Source: Lachnospiraceae bacterium UBA3643
GTDB taxonomy: Bacteria; Bacillota; Clostridia; Lachnospirales; Lachnospiraceae
Reading direction: 5' to 3'
Assembly (NCBI GenBank): GCA_002373855.1
Contig: DFKO01000085.1
Coordinates: 1-11,402, forward strand
Length of the DNA: 11,402 bases
Positions 1 to 7,005 of the stretch are shown here, piece after piece. Under the pieces are notes generated by a model, which saw only the letters and a list, made by a program, of their open reading frames with translations, was not told the origin of the DNA and did no database searches. The position numbers and the translations under genes are program-made. Position 1 is the stretch's first letter; every line of letters begins with the position of its first letter.

Positions 1-129
1 TTGACGAGCAGGAAAGGCACCCTGCACTCCCATTAGGGAACCTGATATGATGGATACGCCGCCCATCCAATTCTTATATTAAACGGAGAAATTAAGCACT
101 CGCGTAAGCGGGTGCTTCTCTATTTTATT
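1..129 (+). ncRNA. 3' part of a structured non-coding RNA, possibly 6S RNA (5' end outside window)
   Basis: No open reading frame explains this stretch, yet it looks like a folded RNA ending in an intrinsic terminator. Visible elements are a GCAGG/CCTGC hairpin (9-26), a GATGG/CCATC hairpin with loop around 54-62, a CGGAG element near 84-88, and then the terminator stem at 94-117. The layout (a purine-rich GGGAAC segment, a small hairpin in the 3' strand, a terminal CGGAGA-like closing strand) resembles the 3' half of clostridial 6S RNA, which binds sigma-A RNA polymerase. This assignment rests on remembered resemblance, not a covariance search. The 5' half lies left of the window, so the closing stem cannot be tested. 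Another structured RNA or a leader terminator is possible. Confidence 0.45.
94..129 (+). terminator. Intrinsic terminator of the plus-strand RNA
   Basis: Arms AAGCACTCGC (94-103) and GCGGGTGCTT (108-117) form a 10-bp stem with one G-U pair. The loop is GTAA, a GNRA tetraloop, and a T-rich tail follows (118-129). It lies at the end of the structured RNA and faces the minus-strand Bat operon, so the two transcription units converge. Confidence 0.8.
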
Positions 130-173
130 GTGGTTCTATAATAAAATCATATCAGACCGTTGGTCTTAATTTC

Positions 174-214
174 AAAATCCCTGCTCTTCTATAATACCGA
201 AGGGCAGGGATTTT
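174..214 (-). terminator. Intrinsic terminator of the MoxR/Bat operon
   Basis: On the minus strand an 11-bp perfect stem AAAATCCCTGC/GCAGGGATTTT is extended by CTTC/GAAG after one mismatch, with a 9-nt loop. It lies 36 bp past the TPR gene stop. The T run after the stem is short (TTTT, part of the stem), and the A-rich opposite arm could let it work in both directions. A weak AGACC/GGTCT hairpin sits just beyond it at 154-166. Confidence 0.8.
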
Positions 215-249
215 CAGTTATTCAGATATTCATTTTTGCAAAATACAGA

Positions 250-1119
250 TTACCATATTCCGTCATAATCATCGTCCCAGTTCCACCAATCGTTGTCCCA
301 CTCCTGATATTCCTGGAGATCTGTTATACGCTGTTCGTATGCATCCTGAGCTGCTGCCTCTATCTGGTCGCGGATCATCTGCTCATACTCCTCGTATGTC
401 ATGGGCTGACCGTCCTCAGTGTCCGTTTCGTCATCATCTCCGGTGCCGTCATCAGGCTGCGACGTAGGGCTCGGCTGGGGCTGGGGGAGCTGTGGCTGCT
501 GACCTGTTCCGCCATCTCCGTCTCCATCCTGGCCATCCTGAGGCTGCTGATCCTGACCATCCTGAGGCTGTGATTGCTGCTCCTGTTCCTCCTGGATCTG
601 CTTTAATCTCTCTATCTCCTCGATGATTTCATCATACAGTTTCTGGGCATCCTCATCATGTCCGTCTCCGTCCTCTTTTGCACACTCTTCCTCTAAGAGG
701 TTGTCTGCTGCACTCTGGAGAGTATCTATAGAGTCCGGTATGTTTTCATATGTATCATAATCCTCCGGAAGCTTTGCAATTATGGAGAGGGAGATGTTTA
801 CTCTCGCCTTGCATCTCCTGTCCTCCGGTACGTTGTCATACTCAAGGGCTGCCTTGTATGATTCTATAGCCTCATCGTAAAGAGAGTTTTTGTAATATAT
901 ATCTCCGTTATTAAAATAAACGATATACGGCTCTATATAGTTAAGTGTGAGGAGCAGGTTGTCATTTATGGAATAGTCTCCATCCTCGTAATGATTGAGT
1001 ACATGCTCGTTGTAAAAATAGTTCAGACCGTGACGGGCAAGCACCAGTATCACACACATGTATACGGCATAGAGCAGAAACAGTCCGATTATTTTCAGTA
1101 CTTTCAGAAATTTATCCAT
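250..1119 (-). CDS. Membrane-anchored TPR protein with acidic low-complexity tail (BatC-like)
   Basis: This 289-residue protein is the last gene of the MoxR/Bat operon. Residues 8-28 form one hydrophobic N-terminal membrane segment. Residues about 65-97 (YFNNGDIYYKNSLYDEAIES region) fit a single TPR unit, followed by helical sequence. Residues about 178-240 are low complexity, rich in Gln, Pro, Asp and Gly with DGQDQQPQDGQD-type repeats. The C-terminus is acidic and aromatic, ending in DNDWWNWDDDYDGIW. BatC/BatE-type TPR proteins commonly accompany VWA proteins in Bat operons and are thought to scaffold them, so the role here is inferred from position. The gene starts 6 bp after the upstream stop, and its GGAG sequence lies inside the end of that gene. 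The topology of the tail (inside or outside) cannot be decided from sequence alone. Confidence 0.85.
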   Translation of the reverse strand: MDKFLKVLKIIGLFLLYAVYMCVILVLARHGLNYFYNEHVLNHYEDGDYSINDNLLLTLNYIEPYIVYFNNGDIYYKNSLYDEAIESYKAALEYDNVPEDRRCKARVNISLSIIAKLPEDYDTYENIPDSIDTLQSAADNLLEEECAKEDGDGHDEDAQKLYDEIIEEIERLKQIQEEQEQQSQPQDGQDQQPQDGQDGDGDGGTGQQPQLPQPQPSPTSQPDDGTGDDDETDTEDGQPMTYEEYEQMIRDQIEAAAQDAYEQRITDLQEYQEWDNDWWNWDDDYDGIW

Positions 1120-1125
1120 ATGTCT

Positions 1126-2124
1126 CTATCGCTCCTTTCCGAAAAACAGTCTGTAATAAATGAAGTCAATGAGCAGGAATCCGGCAAGTGCCAGAGCGAA
1201 TATCCAGTATATTTCATCATATCCCTCGCCTGTCTCCCGGCTCTTTGAGAAATCGCCGTTCTCGATCTTTGACAGCATCTCATCTATCATTTTTTCTGTA
1301 TCTTTATCACTGTCCATGTGATAATAATCGATACCCAGATCGTCAGCCACAGCATTCAGATTTTTCTCATCAATATATGACTTTGGCGTGATCAGATTGT
1401 AATGATCGTCATAATATGTGAGGAGTTCATACTCTTCCGAAGTTGCAGAATACTTTACTCTCATCTCTCCGCCCTTGTCACTTCCGTATCCCAGGACTGC
1501 TCCGCCGTCGATATACTCTGAGAGATCCTCAAATGACTCAAGTTTATCTTTCTCATCCGTTATCTCACCGTCGCTGATGAAAAATACGAGCTGCATCCTG
1601 TCATCATCCTCTTCCTCCATGGACTCGGCATTGGCTTCAAGGTTATCCTCAAATGTTTTTAATACCACATTAAGTGACGTACCTGAGCCGTATGACTTGG
1701 TCTGGCCGTTAAGCTCATTTACCGCCTGAGTCACCAGGCTGAATTCTGATGTGTATGGCACGAGATAATTGGCCGAATCGGTAAATGTAATGAGGGCAAA
1801 TCTCGCTCCCTCAAACGAGTCGATTATCTCTGCTATATCACTTTTTACTCCGTCTATTCTCCGCTTGTTTCTGACTCCGTAGTCCTCTGCAAGCATACTG
1901 ATGGTGTTGTCTACCACAAAGAGTACATCCACATCTCTCTTTACCACCGTCACCGAATCTGAAGGAACCGCAATGCGGAGGTTTATCATAAAGAGCAGTA
2001 TCACTATTACAAGCTGGCGCAGGAAATTAAGCCAGCCCTTACGCTTTAGTATGAGCAGTACCACGCATATACCTGCCATCACGGGCCATGGTATGACGGG
2101 ATTGATCGCAAGGTCAAGATTCAT
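1126..2124 (-). CDS. Membrane VWA-domain protein, BatB-like
   Basis: This 332-residue von Willebrand factor A protein has two N-terminal membrane segments (about 12-27 and 34-50), a VWA domain (about 64-285) and a C-terminal membrane segment (about 304-325). The metal-ion-dependent adhesion site is visible as D72-x-T74-x-S76 (DNTIS), T149 in GSGTS and D185 in ISDGE. The first motif is a DxTxS variant of the usual DxSxS. I chose the ATG at 2122-2124 because AAGGAGG lies 8 nt upstream and the start overlaps the preceding TGA as ATGA. An in-frame ATG 14 codons earlier (2166) would overlap the upstream gene by 46 bp and has poorer context. With the neighbouring VWA protein it resembles the BatA/BatB pair, which forms membrane complexes served by a MoxR ATPase. 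The client is unknown. Confidence 0.88.
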   Translation of the reverse strand: MNLDLAINPVIPWPVMAGICVVLLILKRKGWLNFLRQLVIVILLFMINLRIAVPSDSVTVVKRDVDVLFVVDNTISMLAEDYGVRNKRRIDGVKSDIAEIIDSFEGARFALITFTDSANYLVPYTSEFSLVTQAVNELNGQTKSYGSGTSLNVVLKTFEDNLEANAESMEEEDDDRMQLVFFISDGEITDEKDKLESFEDLSEYIDGGAVLGYGSDKGGEMRVKYSATSEEYELLTYYDDHYNLITPKSYIDEKNLNAVADDLGIDYYHMDSDKDTEKMIDEMLSKIENGDFSKSRETGEGYDEIYWIFALALAGFLLIDFIYYRLFFGKER

Positions 2125-3119
2125 AGCCTTATCCTCCTTGCACATACAAAATATACGCAGACGCATGATATGAGAGCGATGATACCAATCTCAGGTACGT
2201 CCACTATGGTAGTGAATGACTTATAGCTGACATTTACATCTGTCTCTGTCACATCATTCATCATTTTCTTCATTGCTTTCTTGTCTCTCGTATTGTAGTA
2301 TCCGCCTCCGGTACTCTCTACCGCTTTCTTAAAGAGTCCCTCATCCACGACAAACTCAGGGGCCAGGGCAAATACCTTTACGCCTCTGTTTTTGCAGAGT
2401 TCACACGCCTCCTCTATGGTAACTATGGGATCACCGAGGAGATCGTTGTCTGTGACAAATACTATCATTCTCGATCTGTCAGGCTCTTTATCAAGATCCG
2501 GAAAATCATAGAGACATGTTGCCAGTCCGTCTCCTATCATGGAGCTGCCGTAGTCACTTAATGTTCCGGAAAACCTGTATCCGTATGCTTCCATATCATC
2601 CACATCAGAGTAGTACCATACATCCTCTCCTGCCCTGATTGACTCTTCAAGTGTATCAAGCATTGTGAGGACATAGTTATAGTCTGTTGTCAGAGGACAT
2701 ACCAGAACAGATCTGCCATTAAACATGGTGATACCAAATCTCTCTCCCTTAAGGTCCTTTACAAAATCTTTTAGCATCTCGCACATCTCTAAGTTTATAC
2801 CGTCAAGAGATGTGGATACGTCAAAGCAGATAAATATATCTCTGTTGTGGGTCTCGTTTGTAATGGTACGGACTCTCGTCGGTCTCGTTGCCAGGAAAAA
2901 CGAGAGCACTATCGATGCCATCAAAGCTGTTATCATGATAAACTTGATAAACCAGTATCTGATGACAAGACTTCTGTATCTCTTGAATTTCTTTATAAAC
3001 GATCCGTTTGCACTCTTTATACCACCTTCATATTTTCTGATGGCAAACATGGTGACGAGGAATGCAAGAGCCAGTACGCCTATACCTATATAAATTATGA
3101 GAGGGTAGGTCAGCTCCAT
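2121..3119 (-). CDS. Membrane VWA-domain protein, BatA-like
   Basis: This 332-residue protein has membrane segments near 5-27 and 55-78, a VWA domain (about 93-290) and a final membrane segment (about 311-327), the usual BatA/BatB topology. The MIDAS motif is D100-x-S102-x-S104 (DVSTS), with D224 in VTDND as the late acidic ligand. Where relatives carry Thr in a GTxIG stretch, this protein has GSSMIG (191-196), so a Ser probably takes that role. The ATG at 3117-3119 overlaps the end of the upstream gene by 10 bp and follows a strong AGGTGGTGAT ribosome-binding sequence. The 3' end overlaps the next start as ATGA. Family knowledge suggests a partner of MoxR in envelope or metalloprotein maturation. 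The link to aerotolerance in Bacteroides gives the Bat name but is not shown here. Confidence 0.88.
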   Translation of the reverse strand: MELTYPLIIYIGIGVLALAFLVTMFAIRKYEGGIKSANGSFIKKFKRYRSLVIRYWFIKFIMITALMASIVLSFFLATRPTRVRTITNETHNRDIFICFDVSTSLDGINLEMCEMLKDFVKDLKGERFGITMFNGRSVLVCPLTTDYNYVLTMLDTLEESIRAGEDVWYYSDVDDMEAYGYRFSGTLSDYGSSMIGDGLATCLYDFPDLDKEPDRSRMIVFVTDNDLLGDPIVTIEEACELCKNRGVKVFALAPEFVVDEGLFKKAVESTGGGYYNTRDKKAMKKMMNDVTETDVNVSYKSFTTIVDVPEIGIIALISCVCVYFVCARRIRL

Positions 3120-3595
3120 GACATCACCACCTTTCTCGCTGTGTCAATTGATTTTTTGACATCAGTCTCTCCACTGTCAAGGGCAAACTCGGGCCTGTAA
3201 AATTCTTTGATCAGATTAAAGAGTGACGGCATACCGAGCGCACCGATCTCGTTCAGAGTCATGTTCTGGGTATTGGCACCTGTATAATCGTGGACAAAGT
3301 TTCTGACAGCACTGCTGAGTTCAAGATATGCAGCTCTGTCATCAAGTTCTTTGCTGTCATACTTTTTCTCAATCTCGTTAATGATGGCGAGATATTTTCC
3401 GCGCACTCTGTCCTTGTCAATCGGAGGCGGTGCCGGCTGTTCTTTTTCTTTTTTCTTTGGTGCTATGGCTTTTCCCTTCATGATCAGTTTTATGATCAGC
3501 ATTATGAGTAACGGAAGCAGTACCGCAGCACCTAGTGCAAGGAGCAGATTCAGTGAGTATGAAAACGGCTCCTGCAGACTAACGGATGTTGACAT
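3110..3595 (-). CDS. Membrane-anchored protein of the MoxR/Bat operon, DUF4381-like position
   Basis: This 161-residue protein has a single strong membrane segment (about 14-39), then a Lys-rich stretch with a Pro-rich hinge (KKKEKEQPAPPP, 47-58) and a helical soluble domain (about 60-161). The positive stretch after the membrane segment predicts that the soluble part faces the cytoplasm. I recognise no catalytic motif. In many bacteria a short one-TM protein (DUF4381 and similar) sits between the DUF58 and VWA genes of MoxR operons, and this gene has that place and architecture, though family membership is not certain. The gene overlaps DUF58 by 17 bp and the following VWA gene by 10 bp. Its start has GGAGAA about 8 nt upstream. 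A cytoplasmic adaptor between the ATPase and the membrane VWA proteins is a reasonable inference, no more. Confidence 0.82.
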   Translation of the reverse strand: MSTSVSLQEPFSYSLNLLLALGAAVLLPLLIMLIIKLIMKGKAIAPKKKEKEQPAPPPIDKDRVRGKYLAIINEIEKKYDSKELDDRAAYLELSSAVRNFVHDYTGANTQNMTLNEIGALGMPSLFNLIKEFYRPEFALDSGETDVKKSIDTARKVVMSWS

Positions 3596-4469
3596 TTTTA
3601 TATTTCTCCAGCAGTTCTATTACCTTTGGTGTCACTTCTGCTTCGTTTCTGATATCAACAGAAGAGATACCGCATTTGTTTAATTTTTTATCATTTTCAA
3701 GACGCATGTCTTCTTTATATTCTTTCTCGAGCTGAGCCAGTTTTTTATCCCTTGATATAAATGGCGACATATACCTGTCCCCATCGAGATCAAATACTTT
3801 TTTCTTTTTCTCTTTTGTATGAACAATATCTGCGTCAGGTATATTTACAAAGAGCACATCGGCTTTGCACCGCAGCTGTTTAAGCAGTGTCTCGCTGACC
3901 GATGTCATGCCCTCCTGGTCTGTTATGACAAAGATTATCATCCTGCGCTTTAAGTTATTCATGATAAAGGCAAGAGACTTTTCCAGCGGATTCTTTTTTC
4001 CCCTATATATATCCCTGTCATAATATGACAGAAACTTTTCGACATTCACAAGGCCCGTCTTGAACTGATGATAATTCACCATCTCATCATTGTTGTAAAG
4101 GGCTCCTATGTTGTCTCCGTTTCTGTATGCGATATATGAAATCGTACCGGCCGTCAGCATTGCCACCTCTTTTTTATCGGCACCGGTTATCGTCTCGCCC
4201 CTCATCTTTTTTCCTGTATCGAGGACAAGGAGTATATTGTGCTTTTTCTCGGCGACGTACCGCTTTACAAGTAGGCTGCCGCTTCTTGATGAGGCTTTCC
4301 AGTCAACGTCTTTAATACTGTCTCCCGGCACATATTCTCTAAGGTCCTCAAAATTAAGGCTGCGTCCCATAAATATGGAGAGATATGCACCGTCTAAGAC
4401 GCTGTTTGATTTCTTTGTCGCATATATACCCGTATTCGCTTTTACTTTTTGGATATACTTTGAAATCAT
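3579..4469 (-). CDS. DUF58 domain-containing protein
   Basis: This 296-residue protein carries the family signature at about 35-76: GRSLNFEDLREYVPGD, then DVDWKASSRSG and KRY. A VWA-like fold follows, starting at LLVLDTG (80-86). Only the first Asp (D84) of a MIDAS motif is present (LDTGKKM instead of DxSxS), so canonical metal binding is doubtful. No N-terminal membrane segments are seen, unlike longer DUF58 proteins, so this is a soluble short form. The start ATG overlaps the moxR stop (4 bp, ATGA), which indicates translational coupling. DUF58 proteins almost always follow moxR and are thought to work with the ATPase. The biochemical role is not established. Confidence 0.92.
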   Translation of the reverse strand: MISKYIQKVKANTGIYATKKSNSVLDGAYLSIFMGRSLNFEDLREYVPGDSIKDVDWKASSRSGSLLVKRYVAEKKHNILLVLDTGKKMRGETITGADKKEVAMLTAGTISYIAYRNGDNIGALYNNDEMVNYHQFKTGLVNVEKFLSYYDRDIYRGKKNPLEKSLAFIMNNLKRRMIIFVITDQEGMTSVSETLLKQLRCKADVLFVNIPDADIVHTKEKKKKVFDLDGDRYMSPFISRDKKLAQLEKEYKEDMRLENDKKLNKCGISSVDIRNEAEVTPKVIELLEKYKNVNIR

Positions 4470-5464
4470 GGTGTAGGTATTGCTCCTGTGATTGCATCGA
4501 TTATCATGTCTTCGTTTACGCCGTCAGCTACTGCTGCAAAGTTAAGTGTCACGCGGTGACGGAGCACCGGTCTGATATGAGACTTGACATCGTCGGGTGT
4601 CACATAATCCCTGCCCTTAAGGAGTGCTATGGCCTTTGATACTTCCATGAGGCAGATTGCTCCACGGATACTTGATCCTATAGTCACATACTGGGCAAGT
4701 GCAGGAGAGATAAACTTGGCCGGATATCTCGTCGCATCCACAAGTGAAATAATATATTTCTTTATTGACTCATCAATATATACGCGTTTTGTGAGTTCCT
4801 GCAGATATTTAATATCCTCAAGAGTAGCTACGCTCCTGCTGGTCGAGAATACATCTGCCTCTATACGGTCGAGGACTTTGAGTTCCTCCTCCTGGGACGG
4901 ATATGTGATGATGGTCTTCATCATGAATCTGTCGAGCTGGGCCTCTGAGAGGAGATATGTACCCTCCTGCTCAATGGGGTTCTGGGTTGCTATTACCATA
5001 AATACATCAGGCACGGGATAAATCTCACCGCCGATAGTTGTCTGATGCTCCTGCATGACCTCGAGCATAGCTGACTGGGTCTTGGCACTTGATCTGTTTA
5101 TCTCATCGAGCAGTACAAAGTTGGCATGTACGGGGCCGAGCTTTGTCTCGAATTCATTTGTCTTGTAGTTAAGTATCTGGGTACCAACGATATCGCTGGG
5201 AAGCAGGTCAGGTGTACACTGGATACGGGAAAACTTGCCATCCACTGCCTCTGTCATGACCTTTGCGGCAGTCGTCTTTGCAAGACCCGGTACAGACTCG
5301 ATGAGGAGATGTCCGTTTACCATCATGGTTGCGAGCAGGTCTGTGCCAAGATGTTTCTGACCCACCATCTTTTCGTAATAATACTTGTTAATGTTTGTAG
5401 CTATCCCGATAGCCTTTTGAATTTCCTCCTCGGAAATCACAGTGAAGTTTTCTCTTTTTTCCAT
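4466..5464 (-). CDS. MoxR-family AAA+ ATPase
   Basis: This 332-residue ATPase has the full AAA+ motif set. The Walker A loop is S57-V-P-G-L-A-K63-T64, where the first Gly of the classical P-loop is Ser. The Walker B motif is FVLLDE (116-121), sensor 1 is N162 in ATQNP, the arginine-finger region is LDRF (177-180), and sensor 2 is R267 in GSSIRG. The C-terminal lid follows. MoxR ATPases act as chaperone-like hexamers that remodel or insert cofactors into partner proteins, usually with VWA-domain partners encoded beside them, as here. It is the first gene of the six-gene operon. Its AGGAGA sits 5 nt before the ATG. A 60-bp gap separates it from the deaminase gene, so it may have its own promoter or be reached by read-through. 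Confidence 0.95.
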   Translation of the reverse strand: MEKRENFTVISEEEIQKAIGIATNINKYYYEKMVGQKHLGTDLLATMMVNGHLLIESVPGLAKTTAAKVMTEAVDGKFSRIQCTPDLLPSDIVGTQILNYKTNEFETKLGPVHANFVLLDEINRSSAKTQSAMLEVMQEHQTTIGGEIYPVPDVFMVIATQNPIEQEGTYLLSEAQLDRFMMKTIITYPSQEEELKVLDRIEADVFSTSRSVATLEDIKYLQELTKRVYIDESIKKYIISLVDATRYPAKFISPALAQYVTIGSSIRGAICLMEVSKAIALLKGRDYVTPDDVKSHIRPVLRHRVTLNFAAVADGVNEDMIIDAITGAIPTP

Positions 5465-5499
5465 TTGTCTCTCCTATACCTTTTAATTATTTTGTTTCG

Positions 5500-5520
5500 G
5501 AAACCGTTAACCTGTAACCT
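5500..5520 (-). repeat. Three 7-bp direct repeats upstream of moxR
   Basis: On the minus strand AGGTTAC, AGGTTAA and CGGTTTC follow each other without gaps. The last unit merges into an 11-bp palindrome GTTTC-C-GAAAC (5494-5504). This is the only gap of any size within the downstream cluster, so a regulator site for the moxR operon is conceivable. No convincing -35/-10 pair could be picked out. It may be chance in a short AT-rich spacer. Confidence 0.3.
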
Positions 5521-5524
5521 TTTC

Positions 5525-5986
5525 CTAGTATCTCTCAGCCTTCATGCTGTTGTAATCTTCAAAGAGTTTAAGACACTCTTCTCTGCTTTCTTCTTTAATG
5601 TCAACAAGGTTTATGTCACCGTTTAGGTGATCGTAAAATCTGTCATCGCGAAATCCTATGATATCCGTATCCTTCCGGTTGCATCCCTGGTAAACCTGCT
5701 TAATGTCGGCCCACATAATGGCGCCCAGACACATGGGGCACGGCTCCGCTGTTGTATACAAAACGCATCCGTCAAGGGAGTGGGTCCCAAGGTTTGCACA
5801 TGCATCTCTTATGGCCTCAACCTCTCCGTGACATGTAGGATCGTGTTTAAGCAGTACTCTGTTGTGTCCCCGCCCTACTATCTTTCCGTTCTTTACTATC
5901 ACGGTTCCAAAAGGTCCTCCATGGCCGTTTTTTATTCCGACGTAAGCTTCTTTTACAGCTTCATTCATGTACTCTTTATTATCCAT
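5525..5986 (-). CDS. Guanine/nucleoside deaminase of the cytidine deaminase superfamily
   Basis: This 153-residue protein has the zinc-dependent deaminase signature: H53-G-E55 supplies a zinc ligand and the catalytic Glu, and P82-C83-P-M-C86 supplies two Cys ligands. The length and the stretches GGPFGTVIVKNG, LLKHDPTCHGEVEAIR, TAEPCPMCLGAI and GFRDDRFYDH match the bacterial GuaD-like guanine deaminase group better than tRNA deaminase TadA. GuaD-type enzymes convert guanine to xanthine in purine salvage or catabolism. The exact substrate remains inferred. I prefer the ATG at 5984-5986, which has AGGA 7 nt upstream. An ATG two codons earlier (5992) would leave only about 2 nt to the same site. 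The ribosome-binding site overlaps the stop of the WYL regulator gene, so translation is probably coupled. guaB lies 2.8 kb upstream but in another transcription unit. Confidence 0.88.
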   Translation of the reverse strand: MDNKEYMNEAVKEAYVGIKNGHGGPFGTVIVKNGKIVGRGHNRVLLKHDPTCHGEVEAIRDACANLGTHSLDGCVLYTTAEPCPMCLGAIMWADIKQVYQGCNRKDTDIIGFRDDRFYDHLNGDINLVDIKEESREECLKLFEDYNSMKAERY

Positions 5987-5995
5987 ACGCATTTC

Positions 5996-6979
5996 CTACC
6001 TGTAATTGTTTGCCAGATCTCTTGCAAATTTTTTAGCACCTGCCAGGGCTTCTTTAGGTCCCGTGATGACCACATCACTTCCAAGGCCCGCCATCCATCC
6101 GAAAAAGTGAGGGCTTAGCCTTACATGGAAACTGATCTCACACACACCGTTACCTGACTTAAATATCCTGACTTCCTTGCCGAATCTGTCTAAAAATATA
6201 CCGACTTTTTCTGCCGGTATCCTGACCTGTACGGCAGAGTCCCTGCCTCCCATCATACCGAAAGTACCTTTGACATAATCGGCCACATTGTTTTCCCTGT
6301 ATATTTCCTTTCCTTCCCTCTTTTTATCGGTTATCCGGACATTCTTCATCTTGTCGACTCTGTAATGTCTGATCTCACCGTGCTCACTGTCGTATGCAAT
6401 GAGATAGTAGTTTTGCTCATCGCATGTGAGGGCCCAGGGGCTTACTGTATATATCTTGCCGTCTCTCCTTGGGACAAGTTCTTTTTTGTCATTCCACTGA
6501 AGGTATAAAAATGATACCTGTACACCATCCGATATGGCCGCATGTATTGCATCCACCGATTTGTATACGCTCTCATTCATCGTCTTGACACGGTCCTGTA
6601 CATAGACCTGTCTCGACAGTTTCTTGCGCTCGCATGCGCCTACAAACATCTGGAGTTTTTGAATGAGTTTTCTAGACTGACTCTCAGAAATAAATTTTGA
6701 TGACTGTATTGAATCAACCAGGAGTTTCACCTCCGCCGGCTCAAAATAACGCTCCGTCAGATAATAGTAACACTCCCTGTTTTCTTTTTTCTTTTTTATT
6801 TTAATACCGAAACTGTTCAGCTCCGCAATATCATCATACAGGCTCTTACGCTCCGCGCCGATGCCCTGCTCCTCAAGGTATGCGATGATATCCTCGATGG
6901 TGAGACCGTTTGCCTCATCGCTGCGCTCAAAAAACAGCTTTGCAATATAAAGCAGTTTCTGTTTATTTCCCCTTGGCAT
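5996..6979 (-). CDS. WYL-domain transcriptional regulator with N-terminal helix-turn-helix
   Basis: This 327-residue regulator has an N-terminal winged helix-turn-helix (about 5-66, including RKSLYDDIAELNSFG as recognition region), a linker helix region, a WYL domain (about 140-218) and a C-terminal WCX-like extension (about 247-325). In the WYL domain the signature reads PWALTCDEQNYYLIAYD, with YYL for WYL, followed by IRHYRVDKM. WYL domains bind nucleic acids or nucleotides and let the regulator sense them. The ligand here is unknown. The ATG follows AAGGGGA by about 7 nt. The gene starts 26 bp after the AlaX-type gene and its stop overlaps the ribosome site of the deaminase gene, so it is co-transcribed with both. 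It could regulate this cluster or distant genes. Confidence 0.93.
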   Translation of the reverse strand: MPRGNKQKLLYIAKLFFERSDEANGLTIEDIIAYLEEQGIGAERKSLYDDIAELNSFGIKIKKKKENRECYYYLTERYFEPAEVKLLVDSIQSSKFISESQSRKLIQKLQMFVGACERKKLSRQVYVQDRVKTMNESVYKSVDAIHAAISDGVQVSFLYLQWNDKKELVPRRDGKIYTVSPWALTCDEQNYYLIAYDSEHGEIRHYRVDKMKNVRITDKKREGKEIYRENNVADYVKGTFGMMGGRDSAVQVRIPAEKVGIFLDRFGKEVRIFKSGNGVCEISFHVRLSPHFFGWMAGLGSDVVITGPKEALAGAKKFARDLANNYR

Positions 6980-7005
6980 GTATTATCCCCTTTTTGCCAT
7001 ATTTC

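Noticed and set aside
137..142. Plus-strand TATAAT just after the RNA terminator
   Set aside because: There is no -35 partner and no plus-strand gene downstream. It lies in AT-rich DNA between two terminators.
160..573. Plus-strand 137-aa hydrophobic reading frame
   Set aside because: It is antisense to the low-complexity tail of the TPR gene. The Leu/Val-rich product is an artefact of that repetitive sequence, and the frame spans the operon terminator.
2125..2166. Upstream start at 2166 for the BatB-like gene
   Set aside because: It would overlap the BatA-like gene by 46 bp, whereas the ATG at 2124 has AAGGAGG at 8 nt and forms an ATGA overlap like the moxR-DUF58 junction.
5525..5986. Deaminase gene as tadA (tRNA adenosine deaminase)
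   Set aside because: The sequence between and after the zinc motifs (LLKHDPTCHGEVEAIR, GFRDDRFYDH) fits the GuaD-like group better, and the TadA-type tRNA-binding C-terminus is not seen.
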